Shown piece after piece: positions 48,462 to 58,188 of a stretch of DNA of 64,000 nt. Origin of the DNA: Gammaproteobacteria bacterium (GTDB lineage Bacteria; Pseudomonadota; Gammaproteobacteria; Pseudomonadales; Cellvibrionaceae); contig SEBV01000009.1 in the NCBI GenBank assembly GCA_004172865.1, positions 248,001 to 312,000 of the forward strand, read 5' to 3'. Both the position numbers and the translations under genes were made by a program. Under the pieces are notes generated by a model that made no database searches, was not told where the DNA came from, and was given only the letters and a program-made list of their open reading frames with translations. How positions within the stretch are numbered: the first letter of the stretch is position 1; the number at the start of each line of letters is the position of its first letter.

Positions 48462-48911
48462 ATGCTCATTCACGGTCAAGGCTCAAAACTGATTCGCTTG
48501 CTGGCATTTTTCCCGATCTTTATCGGGCTATTCTTCGGAATTTATTTCCTGCGCTATAAATCAGGATTCGCCGGTGTTATGACGCTGGTATTTGTTGGCG
48601 TGGCGATCTGGACGCTGAAAGCGCGGGTCACTCGCATTATCGACACCACCAACCAAACTTACATTACCTGCAGCAATTGGTTGTGGATGAGCTGGAATAA
48701 CCGCGAACCACTCTCGCAATTTACTCATATCGCCGTCATTCGCAGCGACATCAATACCGAGGGTTCTTCGAGTAGCACGAGTTACGACTTGTGCTTAATC
48801 ACAAGCACCGGCACGCAACGTATTTTCGAAGTCTTCACTGTAGAGCGCGAAGCATTGGCGCGCGCCGATTACATTGCCGCGCAAACAAATTTGCCGGTTC
48901 GGGGCCAATAA
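48462..48911 (+). CDS. Hypothetical small membrane protein
   Basis: A 149-residue protein starts at an ATG with GAGG five bases upstream; in-frame codons from 48393 lack such a site. Two membrane helices lie at about 9-31 and 38-54. A soluble C-terminal part of about 95 residues follows, beta-rich, with SSSSTSYDLCLITSTG. It resembles small proteins with a short membrane hairpin and a PH-like tail, but I cannot name a family. It converges on the TetR gene with 18 bp between. Confidence 0.7.
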   Translation: MLIHGQGSKLIRLLAFFPIFIGLFFGIYFLRYKSGFAGVMTLVFVGVAIWTLKARVTRIIDTTNQTYITCSNWLWMSWNNREPLSQFTHIAVIRSDINTEGSSSSTSYDLCLITSTGTQRIFEVFTVEREALARADYIAAQTNLPVRGQ

Positions 48912-48929
48912 ATTTTTAGCGGATGTTAG

Positions 48930-49481
48930 TCAAAAAAATAACGCAGCGGCCTTGGTAACCACATCAAAATAGTCTGGATTTTGCTGACCCTTCGCGCCCA
49001 TCAACGCACCTTGCAACAAGGCAAATAACTGACAGGCTTTTTCGCGCGCTACTTCAGGCTCATCACCCAGCTTTATAAATTGTTGCTTGAGCCAATCTAT
49101 ATTCAGCGCGTAAAAGCTCGCCATTTCAGTCTGGATTTCCACCGGCAGATTTTTGATTTCCGCTCCGAGCATAGTACATACCGTCATGCGCTGGCTGGTG
49201 CGCGCTTCATAGCGGTAGACCGCAATTAAACTCTCAATGGCTTTTTGGGGATCACTTTCGTAAGTCACAGCAATACTATCAAACGCTTGCTGAAGCTGAT
49301 TGCGATAGGCGCGCGCGACCTCAACGCCCAAATGAGTTTTGGTAGGAAAATGGTAGTGGATGCTCGCGCTTTTAATCCCCAGATCAGCGGCCAGCCCCCG
49401 GAAGCTAAATGCGGAATAGCCTCGCGTGGCGATTGCCTCTTGCGCCAGTTCAATGATTTTATCGCGGGTATCGGTAGTCAT
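48930..49481 (-). CDS. TetR family transcriptional repressor
   Basis: The 183-residue regulator has the N-terminal helix-turn-helix ATRGYSAFSFRGLAADLGIK, followed by SASIHYHFPTKTHLG, and an all-helical ligand domain. It is divergent from lpd. Two 18-bp operators of the same form lie in the 146-bp gap, so it probably represses both lpd and itself. The ligand is unknown. The nearest general resemblance is to AcrR-like regulators of stress genes. Confidence 0.93.
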   Translation of the reverse strand: MTTDTRDKIIELAQEAIATRGYSAFSFRGLAADLGIKSASIHYHFPTKTHLGVEVARAYRNQLQQAFDSIAVTYESDPQKAIESLIAVYRYEARTSQRMTVCTMLGAEIKNLPVEIQTEMASFYALNIDWLKQQFIKLGDEPEVAREKACQLFALLQGALMGAKGQQNPDYFDVVTKAAALFF

Positions 49482-49524
49482 AAATTCGTTGTAATCTTTG
49501 GTTCGCTTATTTTCATCTTAGCTC

Positions 49525-49542
49525 ACCTATCTAGTGATAGAT
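49525..49542. promoter_or_regulatory. TetR operator 1
   Basis: ACCTATC-TAGT-GATAGAT is an inverted repeat with 4-bp spacing, just upstream of the lpd -35. It matches operator 2 in arms, spacer length and total size. Confidence 0.75.
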
Positions 49543-49546
49543 AGGC

Positions 49547-49575
49547 TTGACATCAACCGCGATCAAGAATAACTT
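49547..49575 (+). promoter_or_regulatory. lpd promoter
   Basis: A consensus TTGACA (49547-49552) and TAACTT (49570-49575) are 17 bp apart, between the two operators. Transcription would start near 49582. Confidence 0.65.
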
Positions 49576-49590
49576 ACCAAGCATTATTTC

Positions 49591-49608
49591 ACCTATCACC
49601 AGATAGGT
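49591..49608. promoter_or_regulatory. TetR operator 2
   Basis: ACCTATC-ACCA-GATAGGT is a perfect 7-bp inverted repeat with 4-bp spacing. Its centre is 66 bp from operator 1, just after the predicted lpd start of transcription, where a bound repressor would block elongation. Confidence 0.75.
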
Positions 49609-49627
49609 AATTCTCAGGAGAAGCCTC

Positions 49628-51040
49628 ATGCCTAACACGTTAAAAACCCAGCTCGTTGTTCTCGGAAGTGGCCCTGGCGGCTATTCCGCCGCGTTTCGCG
49701 CTGCCGACTTGGGGTTGGATGTCACGCTGATAGAACAATACTCCACCTTAGGCGGCGTTTGCCTGAACGTGGGTTGCATACCGTCCAAGGCGTTGTTGCA
49801 TGTGGCGGAAGTTATTAACGAATCCAAACATGCGGACAACCTGGGCATTAGTTTCGGCTCAGTAACTTACGATCTGGATAAGGTTCGCGCTTATAAGGAA
49901 TCCGTGGTCGGCAAATTGGTTGGCGGCGTCACAAGCATGGCGAAAGGCCGCAAAGTGAACGTTGTGCAAGGCTACGGCAGCTTTCAAGACGATCATCATT
50001 TGCTAGTAAGCAACGGCGACGAGCAAACAGTTATAGAGTTTGACAACGCCATTATTGCCGCAGGCTCCAGCAGCGTGAAATTGCCCTTTATTCCCGAAGA
50101 CCCACGCATTTTTGACTCGACCGGCGCGCTCGAATTAGCGTCTGTGCCGCAGCGTTTATTAGTGATTGGCGGCGGGATTATCGGGCTGGAAATGGCGACC
50201 GTTTATGAAGCCTTGGGAACCAAAGCCACAGTCGTGGAATTTGCCGATCAACTTATTCCTGCGGCGGATAAAGATTTGGTCACAGTGTTCACGCGCTACA
50301 ACAAAGACAAATTCGAATTATTGCTATCCACCAAAGTTGAGGCGGTAACCGCCAAACCTGACGCCATCTACGTTAAATTCAACACCAGCGCCGATGAGCG
50401 CGCATTCGATGCCGTTTTGGTCGCCGTAGGCCGCACTCCCAATGGCAAAAAAATTGCTGCCGAAAAAGCGGGCATTGCAGTGGACGAACGCGGCTTTATC
50501 AACGTAAACAGCTATCTGCAAACCAATGTGCCGCACATTTTTGCGATTGGCGATATCGTCGGCCAACCCATGCTCGCCCACAAAGCCAGCCACGAAGGCC
50601 ACGCCGCCGCCGAAGTTATCGCCGGGCACAAACACGAATTTGCACCCCTCGCGATTCCATCCATCGCCTACACAAATCCTGAAATCGCCTGGGTGGGCTT
50701 AACCGAAAAAGAAGCCAAACAAAAAGGCATCAACTACAAAACCGCCGTTTACCCCTGGACCGCCAGCGGCCGAGCCTTAAGCGCTGATCGCAGCGAAGGC
50801 AAAACCAAACTGATTTACGACCCGGTAACTGATCGTCTATTAGGCGCGGGAATTGTCGGCGTACACGCAGGGGAATTGCTCGGCGAGCTGACATTAGCGC
50901 TGGAGTTTAATGCCAGCGTTGAGGATATAGCACTAACTATTCATGCCCATCCAACGCTACATGAAAGCGTTGGCTTGGCCGCAGAATTAGCGGGCGGGAC
51001 TATTACTGATTTGCCAAATCCGGCGGCAGTTAAACGTTGA
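49628..51040 (+). CDS. lpd: Dihydrolipoamide dehydrogenase-type flavoprotein
   Basis: The 470-residue protein is a full-length E3: FAD motif GSGPGGYSAAFRA, redox disulfide GGVCLNVGCIPSK, second nucleotide motif GGGIIGLEMA, and the C-terminal active-site HAHPTLHES. It oxidises dihydrolipoyl groups with NAD. Unlike housekeeping lpd genes it is not next to E1 or E2 subunits but alone and under a divergent TetR, so it may be a second, inducible E3. AGGAG precedes the ATG. Confidence 0.93.
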   Translation: MPNTLKTQLVVLGSGPGGYSAAFRAADLGLDVTLIEQYSTLGGVCLNVGCIPSKALLHVAEVINESKHADNLGISFGSVTYDLDKVRAYKESVVGKLVGGVTSMAKGRKVNVVQGYGSFQDDHHLLVSNGDEQTVIEFDNAIIAAGSSSVKLPFIPEDPRIFDSTGALELASVPQRLLVIGGGIIGLEMATVYEALGTKATVVEFADQLIPAADKDLVTVFTRYNKDKFELLLSTKVEAVTAKPDAIYVKFNTSADERAFDAVLVAVGRTPNGKKIAAEKAGIAVDERGFINVNSYLQTNVPHIFAIGDIVGQPMLAHKASHEGHAAAEVIAGHKHEFAPLAIPSIAYTNPEIAWVGLTEKEAKQKGINYKTAVYPWTASGRALSADRSEGKTKLIYDPVTDRLLGAGIVGVHAGELLGELTLALEFNASVEDIALTIHAHPTLHESVGLAAELAGGTITDLPNPAAVKR

Positions 51041-51051
51041 TTGTTAGAAAT

Positions 51052-51089
51052 AAAAAAGGCCGATAAACGCGAGTTTATCGGCCTTTTTT
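51052..51089. terminator. Bidirectional terminator between lpd and ridA
   Basis: A 17-bp perfect stem (AAAAAAGGCCGATAAAC and GTTTATCGGCCTTTTTT) with a GCGA tetraloop separates the convergent genes. Confidence 0.95.
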
Positions 51090-51105
51090 ATTCGAAGTGC
51101 GACGA

Positions 51106-51489
51106 TCAAATCACCAAAATCCCATCCGCTTCAATAAGCGACGCACGAGGCAATTGGTTAATCCCAATCGCGGCGCGCGCCGGATAAGGAGCGGTGAAAT
51201 ACTGGCCCATAACTTCATTCACGATAGGGAAATTTGTCAAATCGGTGAGATAGATATTGAGCTTAACAATATCCTTCAAACCGCCACCGGCGGCTTCACT
51301 CACGGCGCGCAAATTTTTGAATACCTGATGCGCTTGCGCGGCGAAATCACCATCCACCAGCTGCATAGTCGTCGGGTCCAGCGGAATTTGGCCTGACAGG
51401 TACACGGTATTGTTCACTTTTACCGCTTGCGAATAAGTGCCTATGGCCGCCGGGGCGTCGTCGCTGTGGATTATGGCTTTATTAGTCAT
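51106..51489 (-). CDS. ridA: RidA family enamine/imine deaminase
   Basis: The 127-residue protein hydrolyses reactive 2-aminoacrylate-type enamines released by PLP enzymes. It has [22 protein letters not shown], the conserved arginine in PARAAIGI and the C-terminal IEADGILVI. It belongs to the usual gmk-rpoZ-spoT-ridA block, but here a plus-strand gene lies between it and spoT. Confidence 0.94.
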   Translation of the reverse strand: MTNKAIIHSDDAPAAIGTYSQAVKVNNTVYLSGQIPLDPTTMQLVDGDFAAQAHQVFKNLRAVSEAAGGGLKDIVKLNIYLTDLTNFPIVNEVMGQYFTAPYPARAAIGINQLPRASLIEADGILVI

Positions 51490-51746
51490 GGTGATCCTTA
51501 AATCTACTGGAGAACTGCAATGGAAACCGTGTTGGGCACGAAAGGGAACTGAGTATAGAGAAGCGCAGCGCGCAGGGCTAGGGTGTGAAGGCCAACAAAA
51601 CCTTACCCGAAACCCCTGCGCCGCACGGCGATAAACGATATTATAGCCGCCGATCCCATTGGCAGCGTTCAGATTGCATTCATTGGATGCCTTCTATAGT
51701 TTCCCTGCCGATTCAATCTGCATTCATTGTCTTTAACAGGATTACC

Positions 51747-53261
51747 ATGACTTACGCCAAACGCCTAGCCGCTCCCTTATTCTCACTCGGATTATTGTCT
51801 GCGTGTATCTCGGCCTATGCTGATGACAAACAAGCCAATTTCTCCAGCAATTTTGATGGCGACTCGCAAAAGTGGGCATTGGTTTACGGTGCCGAATTGG
51901 ATGCAACCCAGGCGCATTCTGGCGCTAACTCTATTAAAGTTGAAAACGAAGCGTCGATCCGCAGCAAAGCCATGGTCGCCGAATCGGGCACTATGGAAAT
52001 CTGGTTGCGCACCTCCACACCCGTCGCTAATTACAAAATTAAGGTGTTTGTAAATAGTTCACTCAGCAACGATTCCGGTTGGGTGCAAGCGGGCGTTCTG
52101 GAAGGTAATAACAACGATACCGAATATCACGCTAAACGCGTTTCCGTTGATGATCCTGGCAAAAAATATTTACGTCTTGATATTGAAACCGTTGGTGGCG
52201 TTTTAAATATTGACGATATTTCCGTCGATAGAATTTTGCTGAGCACTGCATTACAGAAAAATCAGCAACAAGTGTTTGATGAAGTCATGGGCAAATTGCG
52301 CGATGACCAAAGTTACCAAATTCAAACTGAAGCTTTAAAAAAGCTCGGCGAAAATTATACGTCGCAAATTGAAACCCAACGTCAATACATTGAATATTCC
52401 AACGGAATTTATTCAACTATTTCGCTGGTGCTTGCAACATCCGAGCGCAGCAAAATGGCGAACCCTTTGGGTTATGCAACGTTTAAACACGTAATTGATG
52501 ACGTGAAAAAAGTATCGTCGCCCATTCAAAAAACCCGTTTGGATTCGTTGATTCGTCCGTTTGGTGATATTGCAACGGCATCGCTCAACGTGGTAACTGC
52601 CGGTGCCTTTACGGCATTCGCGGAACCCTTTAAATCTATCGTTGCAACGACTTTTGAAAAATCATCCTACGAAAACGCGGGCGTCAGCAAAGACGCGCAA
52701 AAATTTGCGGAAAAAAATGGTTTAAATACTTATCAAACCGCTGAGAAATTTTTAGGCGAAATTGAGAAAGAATTAGCCAAAGCCAACGGTTTGGATAAAG
52801 ACCTTGCCGATATTCAAGCGGACGTTGATAAATTCCGTAAAGATTTGAGCAAGCATTTAAAAGATTATTTGATTTACGGTGGTCAGGATAAACAGTCTGA
52901 AAACTTCAACCGTGTAATGAGCAAAGATGACCAAGTTCGCGCCGCCGCATTAAAAACAATTAATGAAGGTTTTGCGAAACAAGCTGAAGCGGTGCAAACG
53001 CGTTCAACATCCAACGCGCAGTTAGTGCAATTTATGTTGCGTGCGAATAGCAACATCGATGAGCTGCAGGAATACAAAGAGCGCTTTAATCAAATTACCT
53101 CGGCGATGATTACCTTCTACGACAAATTTGATAAATCCATTGCGCCCGATCAAAACCCCTTCAGCAATGCCGATGACCGCAAAGCTTGGGAAATGCATGC
53201 GACTAAAACACGTAACTACATTCAACAATCGAAAGAAGCGTTTAAGAAAGCTTATTTGTAA
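51747..53261 (+). CDS. Hypothetical lipoprotein or exported protein with a sugar-binding-like N-terminus
   Basis: The 504-residue product begins with a signal peptide ending in LGLLSACISAYADD; LSAC fits a lipobox (Cys20), though cleavage after AYA is also possible. About 27-165 is a jelly-roll-like domain (NFDGDSQKWALVYGAELD, EIWLRTSTP, YLRLDIETVGGVLNIDDISVD), as in proteins with CBM-like modules. The remaining 340 residues are helical and charged, with coiled-coil stretches and one hydrophobic segment near FGDIATASLNVVTAGAFTAF. No known enzyme domain is seen. AGGA precedes the ATG at 51747. It is inserted between spoT and ridA against their direction. Confidence 0.78.
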   Translation: MTYAKRLAAPLFSLGLLSACISAYADDKQANFSSNFDGDSQKWALVYGAELDATQAHSGANSIKVENEASIRSKAMVAESGTMEIWLRTSTPVANYKIKVFVNSSLSNDSGWVQAGVLEGNNNDTEYHAKRVSVDDPGKKYLRLDIETVGGVLNIDDISVDRILLSTALQKNQQQVFDEVMGKLRDDQSYQIQTEALKKLGENYTSQIETQRQYIEYSNGIYSTISLVLATSERSKMANPLGYATFKHVIDDVKKVSSPIQKTRLDSLIRPFGDIATASLNVVTAGAFTAFAEPFKSIVATTFEKSSYENAGVSKDAQKFAEKNGLNTYQTAEKFLGEIEKELAKANGLDKDLADIQADVDKFRKDLSKHLKDYLIYGGQDKQSENFNRVMSKDDQVRAAALKTINEGFAKQAEAVQTRSTSNAQLVQFMLRANSNIDELQEYKERFNQITSAMITFYDKFDKSIAPDQNPFSNADDRKAWEMHATKTRNYIQQSKEAFKKAYL

Positions 53262-53282
53262 TTGTCGATGCAAAACAAAAAG

Positions 53283-53308
53283 GCCTGCAGAAATGCAGGC
53301 TTTTTTTT
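53283..53308 (+). terminator. Intrinsic terminator after the inserted lipoprotein gene
   Basis: GCCTGCA-GAAA-TGCAGGC forms a 7-bp stem with a GNRA-type loop, followed by eight T on the plus strand. Confidence 0.92.
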
Positions 53309-53319
53309 CGCCATTTTAA

Positions 53320-55431
53320 TTAATTTTTTGCCCGATGAATCCTAATCACAAAACTCATCAAGCGGATTCTGCGCAAAATATTCGCAAGGTGAACACGGTT
53401 TTGTACACCGATAGATAAATTAATAATGCTGTTGTGTGCATCGCGTTCTTGTACGTTGATGTGTTCGATGCTGCCCGCTTCTTCGTTAATTCTGTTGGCG
53501 ATGGTGGCGATAACGCCGCGCTCAGTTTTAACTTCCACGCGCACATCTACCAGAAATTCGCCGCTGACATTAGATGCCCAGTTAACCTGACTAATTTTTT
53601 CAGGGCTGTTGCGCAGCTCGGCAATATTGCGGCACGTATCCTGGTGAATCACCAAACCTTTTCCGGAACTAATGTGGCCAATAATCGGGTCGCCGGGAAT
53701 CGGGCGGCAGCAGCGCGCGAAGCTGATCATCATGCCTTCGGCGGAATCAATTGTAATGGGAGAGTTGCTGCTTGCACGCGGTTTGATGTCGGTGTCGGGC
53801 TTGAGCAGCTTGGCTGCAGACGACGCCACGCGATTGCCTAAACCAATCTCTTCCAACAGCGCGTCGAGAGATTCTACTTTGCTGTCGAACACTAATTTTT
53901 GATGTTGCTCTTCGGTAAGGCTGTCGAAATTCATCTGCAAATCGCTAAAGGCTTTGCCTAATAAGCGACGGCCCAACGCAATAGATTGATGATGGCGTTG
54001 GTTTTTAAGGAAATGACGAATCGCACTGCGCGCTTTTCCTGAAACTGTAAAATTCAGCCAATTTGGATTCGGCTGAGCGCCTTGAGCGGTCATGATGGTA
54101 ACTTTCTGGCCGCTCAATAAAGGCTGCGATAGCGGCGCGAGGCGGCCGTTAATACGGCAAGCCACGCAGGCATTGCCAACGTCGGTATGCACGGCATAAG
54201 CGAAATCCACCGCCGTCGCACCCGTGGGTAATTCCACGATTTTGCCTTTGGGCGTAAACACGTAAACCTCGTCTGGAAAGAGGTCGATTTTTACGTTTTC
54301 AATAAATTCCAAGGAGTCGCCAGCCCGGCGTTGCATCTCCAATAAACCTTGCACCCATTGGCGTGCGCGGTTATGGCTGGCGTTAATCGTATCGCCACTG
54401 CTGGATTTATAGAGGAAATGGGCGGCGATTCCGCTATTCGCCATTTCATCCATTTCTTTGGTGCGAATTTGCACTTCAATCGGAACGCCGTGCATTCCTA
54501 CCAAAACAGTGTGCAGTGATTGATAGCCGTTGGCTTTGGGAATGGCGATGTAATCTTTAAATTCGCCCGCAACTGGCTTGTAAAGGTTATGCACTACGCC
54601 GAGCGCGCGGTAGCAAGTGTCCACGCTATCCACAATAATGCGGAAGGCGTAAACATCCATAATTTCTTTGAAAAACTTCTTCTTAGTGCGCATCTTCTCG
54701 TAAATACTGAAAAGATGCTTTTCACGGCCAATCACAATTGCCGTTAAATTCTCGCTAGTTAAACGCTTTTCTAGCGCCGCCTGGATTTGCTCAACCAACT
54801 CTTTACGATTACCGCGCGCACTTTTCAGCGCAGCTTGTAAACGCGTCGCCCGCAGCGGATACATGGAATAAAAACCGCGATCTTCCAACTCCAAACGCAA
54901 GTCATTCATACCTAAACGATGAGCAATAGGCGCGTAAATTTCGAGGGTTTCTTTGGCTATGCGACGTTTCTTCTCAGGCGGCATGGCGCCCAAAGTACGC
55001 ATATTGTGTAGGCGGTCGGCGAGTTTTACCAAGATCACGCGCAGATCATTGGCCATTGCTAACGCCATCTTCTGGAAGTTTTCGGCTTGTTTTTCGGCGT
55101 GGGATTCGAATTCGATTTGCGTCAGCTTACTAACACCATCCACCAATTCAGCGACTGAATCGCCGAACTGCAGGGCGATAGCTTTTTTGCTGATGCCGGT
55201 GTCTTCAATCACATCGTGCAGCATGGCCGCCATAAGGCTTTGGTGATCCATATGCATAGTCGCGAGAATGTCGGCAACCGCTAATGGATGAGTAATATAA
55301 GCTTCGCCGCTGCGACGCTTTTGGCCGTCGTGAGCCTGTTCTGCATAGAAATACGCGCGCTTCACCAAATTAATTTGGGGCGCTTCCAGATAAGACGAAA
55401 GCCGATGGCTTAAGGCTTCAATGGTTTGCAA
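53320..55431 (-). CDS. spoT: Bifunctional (p)ppGpp synthetase/hydrolase SpoT
   Basis: The 703-residue enzyme controls the stringent response. It has the HD hydrolase domain (about 30-160; YITHPLAVADIL, AAMLHDVIEDTG), the synthetase domain (about 230-345; DVYAFRIIVDS, DYIAIPKANGYQSLHT), a TGS domain near 385-450 (VYVFTPKGKIVELP), and a C-terminal ACT domain (VDVRVEVKTERGVIATIANRI split over two strands). The intact HDVIED motif indicates working hydrolase. It lies downstream of gmk and rpoZ. Confidence 0.97.
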   Translation of the reverse strand: MQTIEALSHRLSSYLEAPQINLVKRAYFYAEQAHDGQKRRSGEAYITHPLAVADILATMHMDHQSLMAAMLHDVIEDTGISKKAIALQFGDSVAELVDGVSKLTQIEFESHAEKQAENFQKMALAMANDLRVILVKLADRLHNMRTLGAMPPEKKRRIAKETLEIYAPIAHRLGMNDLRLELEDRGFYSMYPLRATRLQAALKSARGNRKELVEQIQAALEKRLTSENLTAIVIGREKHLFSIYEKMRTKKKFFKEIMDVYAFRIIVDSVDTCYRALGVVHNLYKPVAGEFKDYIAIPKANGYQSLHTVLVGMHGVPIEVQIRTKEMDEMANSGIAAHFLYKSSSGDTINASHNRARQWVQGLLEMQRRAGDSLEFIENVKIDLFPDEVYVFTPKGKIVELPTGATAVDFAYAVHTDVGNACVACRINGRLAPLSQPLLSGQKVTIMTAQGAQPNPNWLNFTVSGKARSAIRHFLKNQRHHQSIALGRRLLGKAFSDLQMNFDSLTEEQHQKLVFDSKVESLDALLEEIGLGNRVASSAAKLLKPDTDIKPRASSNSPITIDSAEGMMISFARCCRPIPGDPIIGHISSGKGLVIHQDTCRNIAELRNSPEKISQVNWASNVSGEFLVDVRVEVKTERGVIATIANRINEEAGSIEHINVQERDAHNSIINLSIGVQNRVHLANILRRIRLMSFVIRIHRAKN

Positions 55432-55493
55432 TGCGTTACTCCGAGCAAGGTTTTGATTAAGGGCGCGATTTTTTAGGCAAAGGGTGTCGTTTG

Positions 55494-55560
55494 TTCAAAA
55501 CCGTACGACACATGAATGTCGAGACGAGCCTACAAGGATGTATTCACGGCGAGTTTTGAA
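55494..55560. repeat. Structured intergenic repeat, copy 2 (outer stem plus two hairpins)
   Basis: An outer 8-bp stem (TTCAAAAC at 55494-55501 and GTTTTGAA at 55553-55560) encloses CGACA-CATGAA-TGTCG (55506-55521) and TACA-AGGA-TGTA (55531-55542). The linker segments GAGCC and TTCACGGCGAG match copy 1 at 17537-17599, while all three stems differ in sequence yet stay paired. It lies between rpoZ and spoT. Confidence 0.65.
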
Positions 55561-55634
55561 TCAACGCCATCCTTTGCATCCATCAGTTAACCAGAGTGTA
55601 ACGCCAAATCCTGAATAAAAGGTGAATTTTAGGC

Positions 55635-55671
55635 AACAAAAAACCCGCTAAATCAAGGACTCAGCGGGTTT
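55635..55671 (-). terminator. Terminator after rpoZ
   Basis: On the minus strand AAACCCGCT and AGCGGGTTT form a 9-bp stem followed by further T. It lies 22 bp after the rpoZ stop, so spoT is probably expressed from read-through or its own promoter. Confidence 0.85.
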
Positions 55672-55693
55672 TAGTGTTTTTATCGACTGGCGA

Positions 55694-55945
55694 TTAAATA
55701 TCGTTGTCGTAAACGCGTTCTGGTTTTGGCTGTGGCAAGGTTTCTTTCTCTAACAGAATGCTTGCATCGATAAAGCCTTCTTCAATTTCACGCAAGGCGA
55801 TAACGGTTGGTTTATCGTTTTCTGGCGCTACGTGTGGCTCTTTGCCACCAATCGCCAATTGGCGTGCGCGACGGCTGCTAACCATAACCAATTCAAAACG
55901 GTTATCAACGTGATTCAAACAATCTTCAACGGTAATACGTGCCAT
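55694..55945 (-). CDS. rpoZ: RNA polymerase omega subunit
   Basis: The 83-residue subunit helps assemble RNA polymerase around beta-prime. It starts [20 protein letters not shown] and contains [12 protein letters not shown] and [13 protein letters not shown], diagnostic of omega. It stands in the gmk-rpoZ-spoT order. Confidence 0.97.
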   Translation of the reverse strand: MARITVEDCLNHVDNRFELVMVSSRRARQLAIGGKEPHVAPENDKPTVIALREIEEGFIDASILLEKETLPQPKPERVYDNDI

Positions 55946-56062
55946 AACTTTGTACTCAGCAAAAACGCGACGATTTGTCGCCTTAAAAAAGTGGGCGCAT
56001 TATGCGCTAGATAAGGCAAAACTGCCAAGAGGCGCCTATAAAATAACCGCCGTCTGCGGCTC

Positions 56063-56719
<657 letters not shown>

Positions 56720-56835
56720 TTATGGCACAGGTTTTCTTTTTGTGGGCGAGCGGGTTTACGTCAGGGCAATTTAACCCTTGGTAATTCAAAAGTTTGTGGC
56801 ATAGTAGTCGCCAAGTTCCCGCACAGAAACTCATC

Positions 56836-57057
56836 ATGCTGCAACAACTTCTCTCTATTACCCAAACTGCTGAACGTCTACGTGTGCGCCCCGACTACGT
56901 GCGCGAGCTAGTCAAAAAAAAGCGCCTGACCTTTATTCACGGCGAGCAGCTGGATGCCGTTCAAGTCGAAAAGTTGGCCAAATTAATGGATAAACTCCGC
57001 AATAACGGAATCGCAACTTTGGTTCAGATAGTTGATGAAAAGGGTGACTTGGAATGA
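56836..57057 (+). CDS. Small helix-turn-helix DNA-binding protein
   Basis: A 73-residue protein opens with LLSITQTAERLRVRPDYVRE, a pattern like the excisionase/MerR-type helix-turn-helix, and ends in a short helical tail. The ATG at 56836 is chosen because earlier in-frame codons are not ATG. It is divergent from gmk with 158 bp between and has its own terminator. Targets are unknown. Confidence 0.75.
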   Translation: MLQQLLSITQTAERLRVRPDYVRELVKKKRLTFIHGEQLDAVQVEKLAKLMDKLRNNGIATLVQIVDEKGDLE

Positions 57058-57082
57058 CTAAATCCATTTAATCTTCAAAATG

Positions 57083-57110
57083 AAAAAACTCAGCCGAAGC
57101 TGAGTTTTTT
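57083..57110. terminator. Bidirectional terminator after the small HTH gene
   Basis: AAAAAACTCAGC-CGAA-GCTGAGTTTTTT is a 12-bp perfect stem between convergent genes. Confidence 0.93.
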
Positions 57111-57129
57111 GTATCCGCAACCTGAAAAC

Positions 57130-58188
57130 CTAGCTCGCGGAAGGATAATCCGAATAGCCAACTGCCGTCGCGCCGTAAACTGTTTCCCAGTTTACTGCGG
57201 TCAAAGGTAACTTCTGTTGAAGGCGAGCTAATAAATCCGGGTTGGAGATGAAGTTTGAACCGAAGGCCACTGCTGTTGCACCGCCGCTCTCAATCAACGC
57301 TTCTGCCGATTCCTGAGTAAATTTCTCGTTGACGATATAAGCACCGCCGAAGGCTGCTTTGATTTTGTCGCCAATAGAATCTTCACCGGCATATTCGCGC
57401 GCGCAGATAAATGCGATTTTGCGTTTACCCAATTCACTTGCCAGATAAGTAAACAGAGCCACCGGATCAGAATCGCCAATTGTATGGGAATCGCCACGCG
57501 GCGCTATGTGATAACCCACTCGGCTTGCGCCCCATACGGAAATCACGGCATCGGTAACTTCCAATGCCAATCGCGCACGGTTTTCGATGCTGCCGCCGTA
57601 TTCATCGGTGCGATGATTTGTGCTGTCTTGTAAGAATTGATCAAGCAAATAACCGTTAGCGCCATGAATTTCTACACCATCAAATCCAGCTGCTTTGGCA
57701 TTCTCGGCACCCTTGCGGAAGGCTTCAACAATGCCGGGGATTTCGCTGGTTTCAAGCGCACGTGGAGTTACGTAAGGGCGCTCCGGGCGAACCAGGCTGA
57801 CGTGTCCACCTGCAGCAATTGCGCTTGGCGCTACCGGTAATTCGCCGTTGAGGAAGATGGGATCGGAAATACGGCCAACGTGCCAGAGCTGTAGTACGAT
57901 TTTTCCGCCCTTGGCGTGTACTGCGCTGGTGGTTTTTTTCCAACCTTGAACTTGTTCATCAGACCAGATGCCTGGAGTGCGTGCATAACCAACGCCCTGA
58001 GGTGTAACCGCGGTGGCTTCGCTGATGATCAAACCCGCGCTTGCGCGTTGCGAGTAATAAGTAGCGATCAATTCATTGGGAACGCGATTGTCAGCGCCTG
58101 TGCCGCGCGAACGCGTTAAAGGTGCCATTACCACGCGATTTGCCAATTCCAAATCGCCAATTTTTACCGGTTCAAATAACACAGACAT
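57130..58188 (-). CDS. Old yellow enzyme family flavin oxidoreductase (NemA-like)
   Basis: The 352-residue FMN barrel reduces activated double bonds such as maleimides, enones or nitro-compounds with NADPH. It has the start VLFEPVKIGDLELANRVVMAPLTR (split by FMN contacts), LQLWHVGRISD, GFDGVEIHGANGYLLDQF with the His/Asn substrate pair, and DEYGGSIENRARL. The ATG at 58188 has GAGG upstream. The physiological substrate is unknown. Confidence 0.93.
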   Translation of the reverse strand: MSVLFEPVKIGDLELANRVVMAPLTRSRGTGADNRVPNELIATYYSQRASAGLIISEATAVTPQGVGYARTPGIWSDEQVQGWKKTTSAVHAKGGKIVLQLWHVGRISDPIFLNGELPVAPSAIAAGGHVSLVRPERPYVTPRALETSEIPGIVEAFRKGAENAKAAGFDGVEIHGANGYLLDQFLQDSTNHRTDEYGGSIENRARLALEVTDAVISVWGASRVGYHIAPRGDSHTIGDSDPVALFTYLASELGKRKIAFICAREYAGEDSIGDKIKAAFGGAYIVNEKFTQESAEALIESGGATAVAFGSNFISNPDLLARLQQKLPLTAVNWETVYGATAVGYSDYPSAS

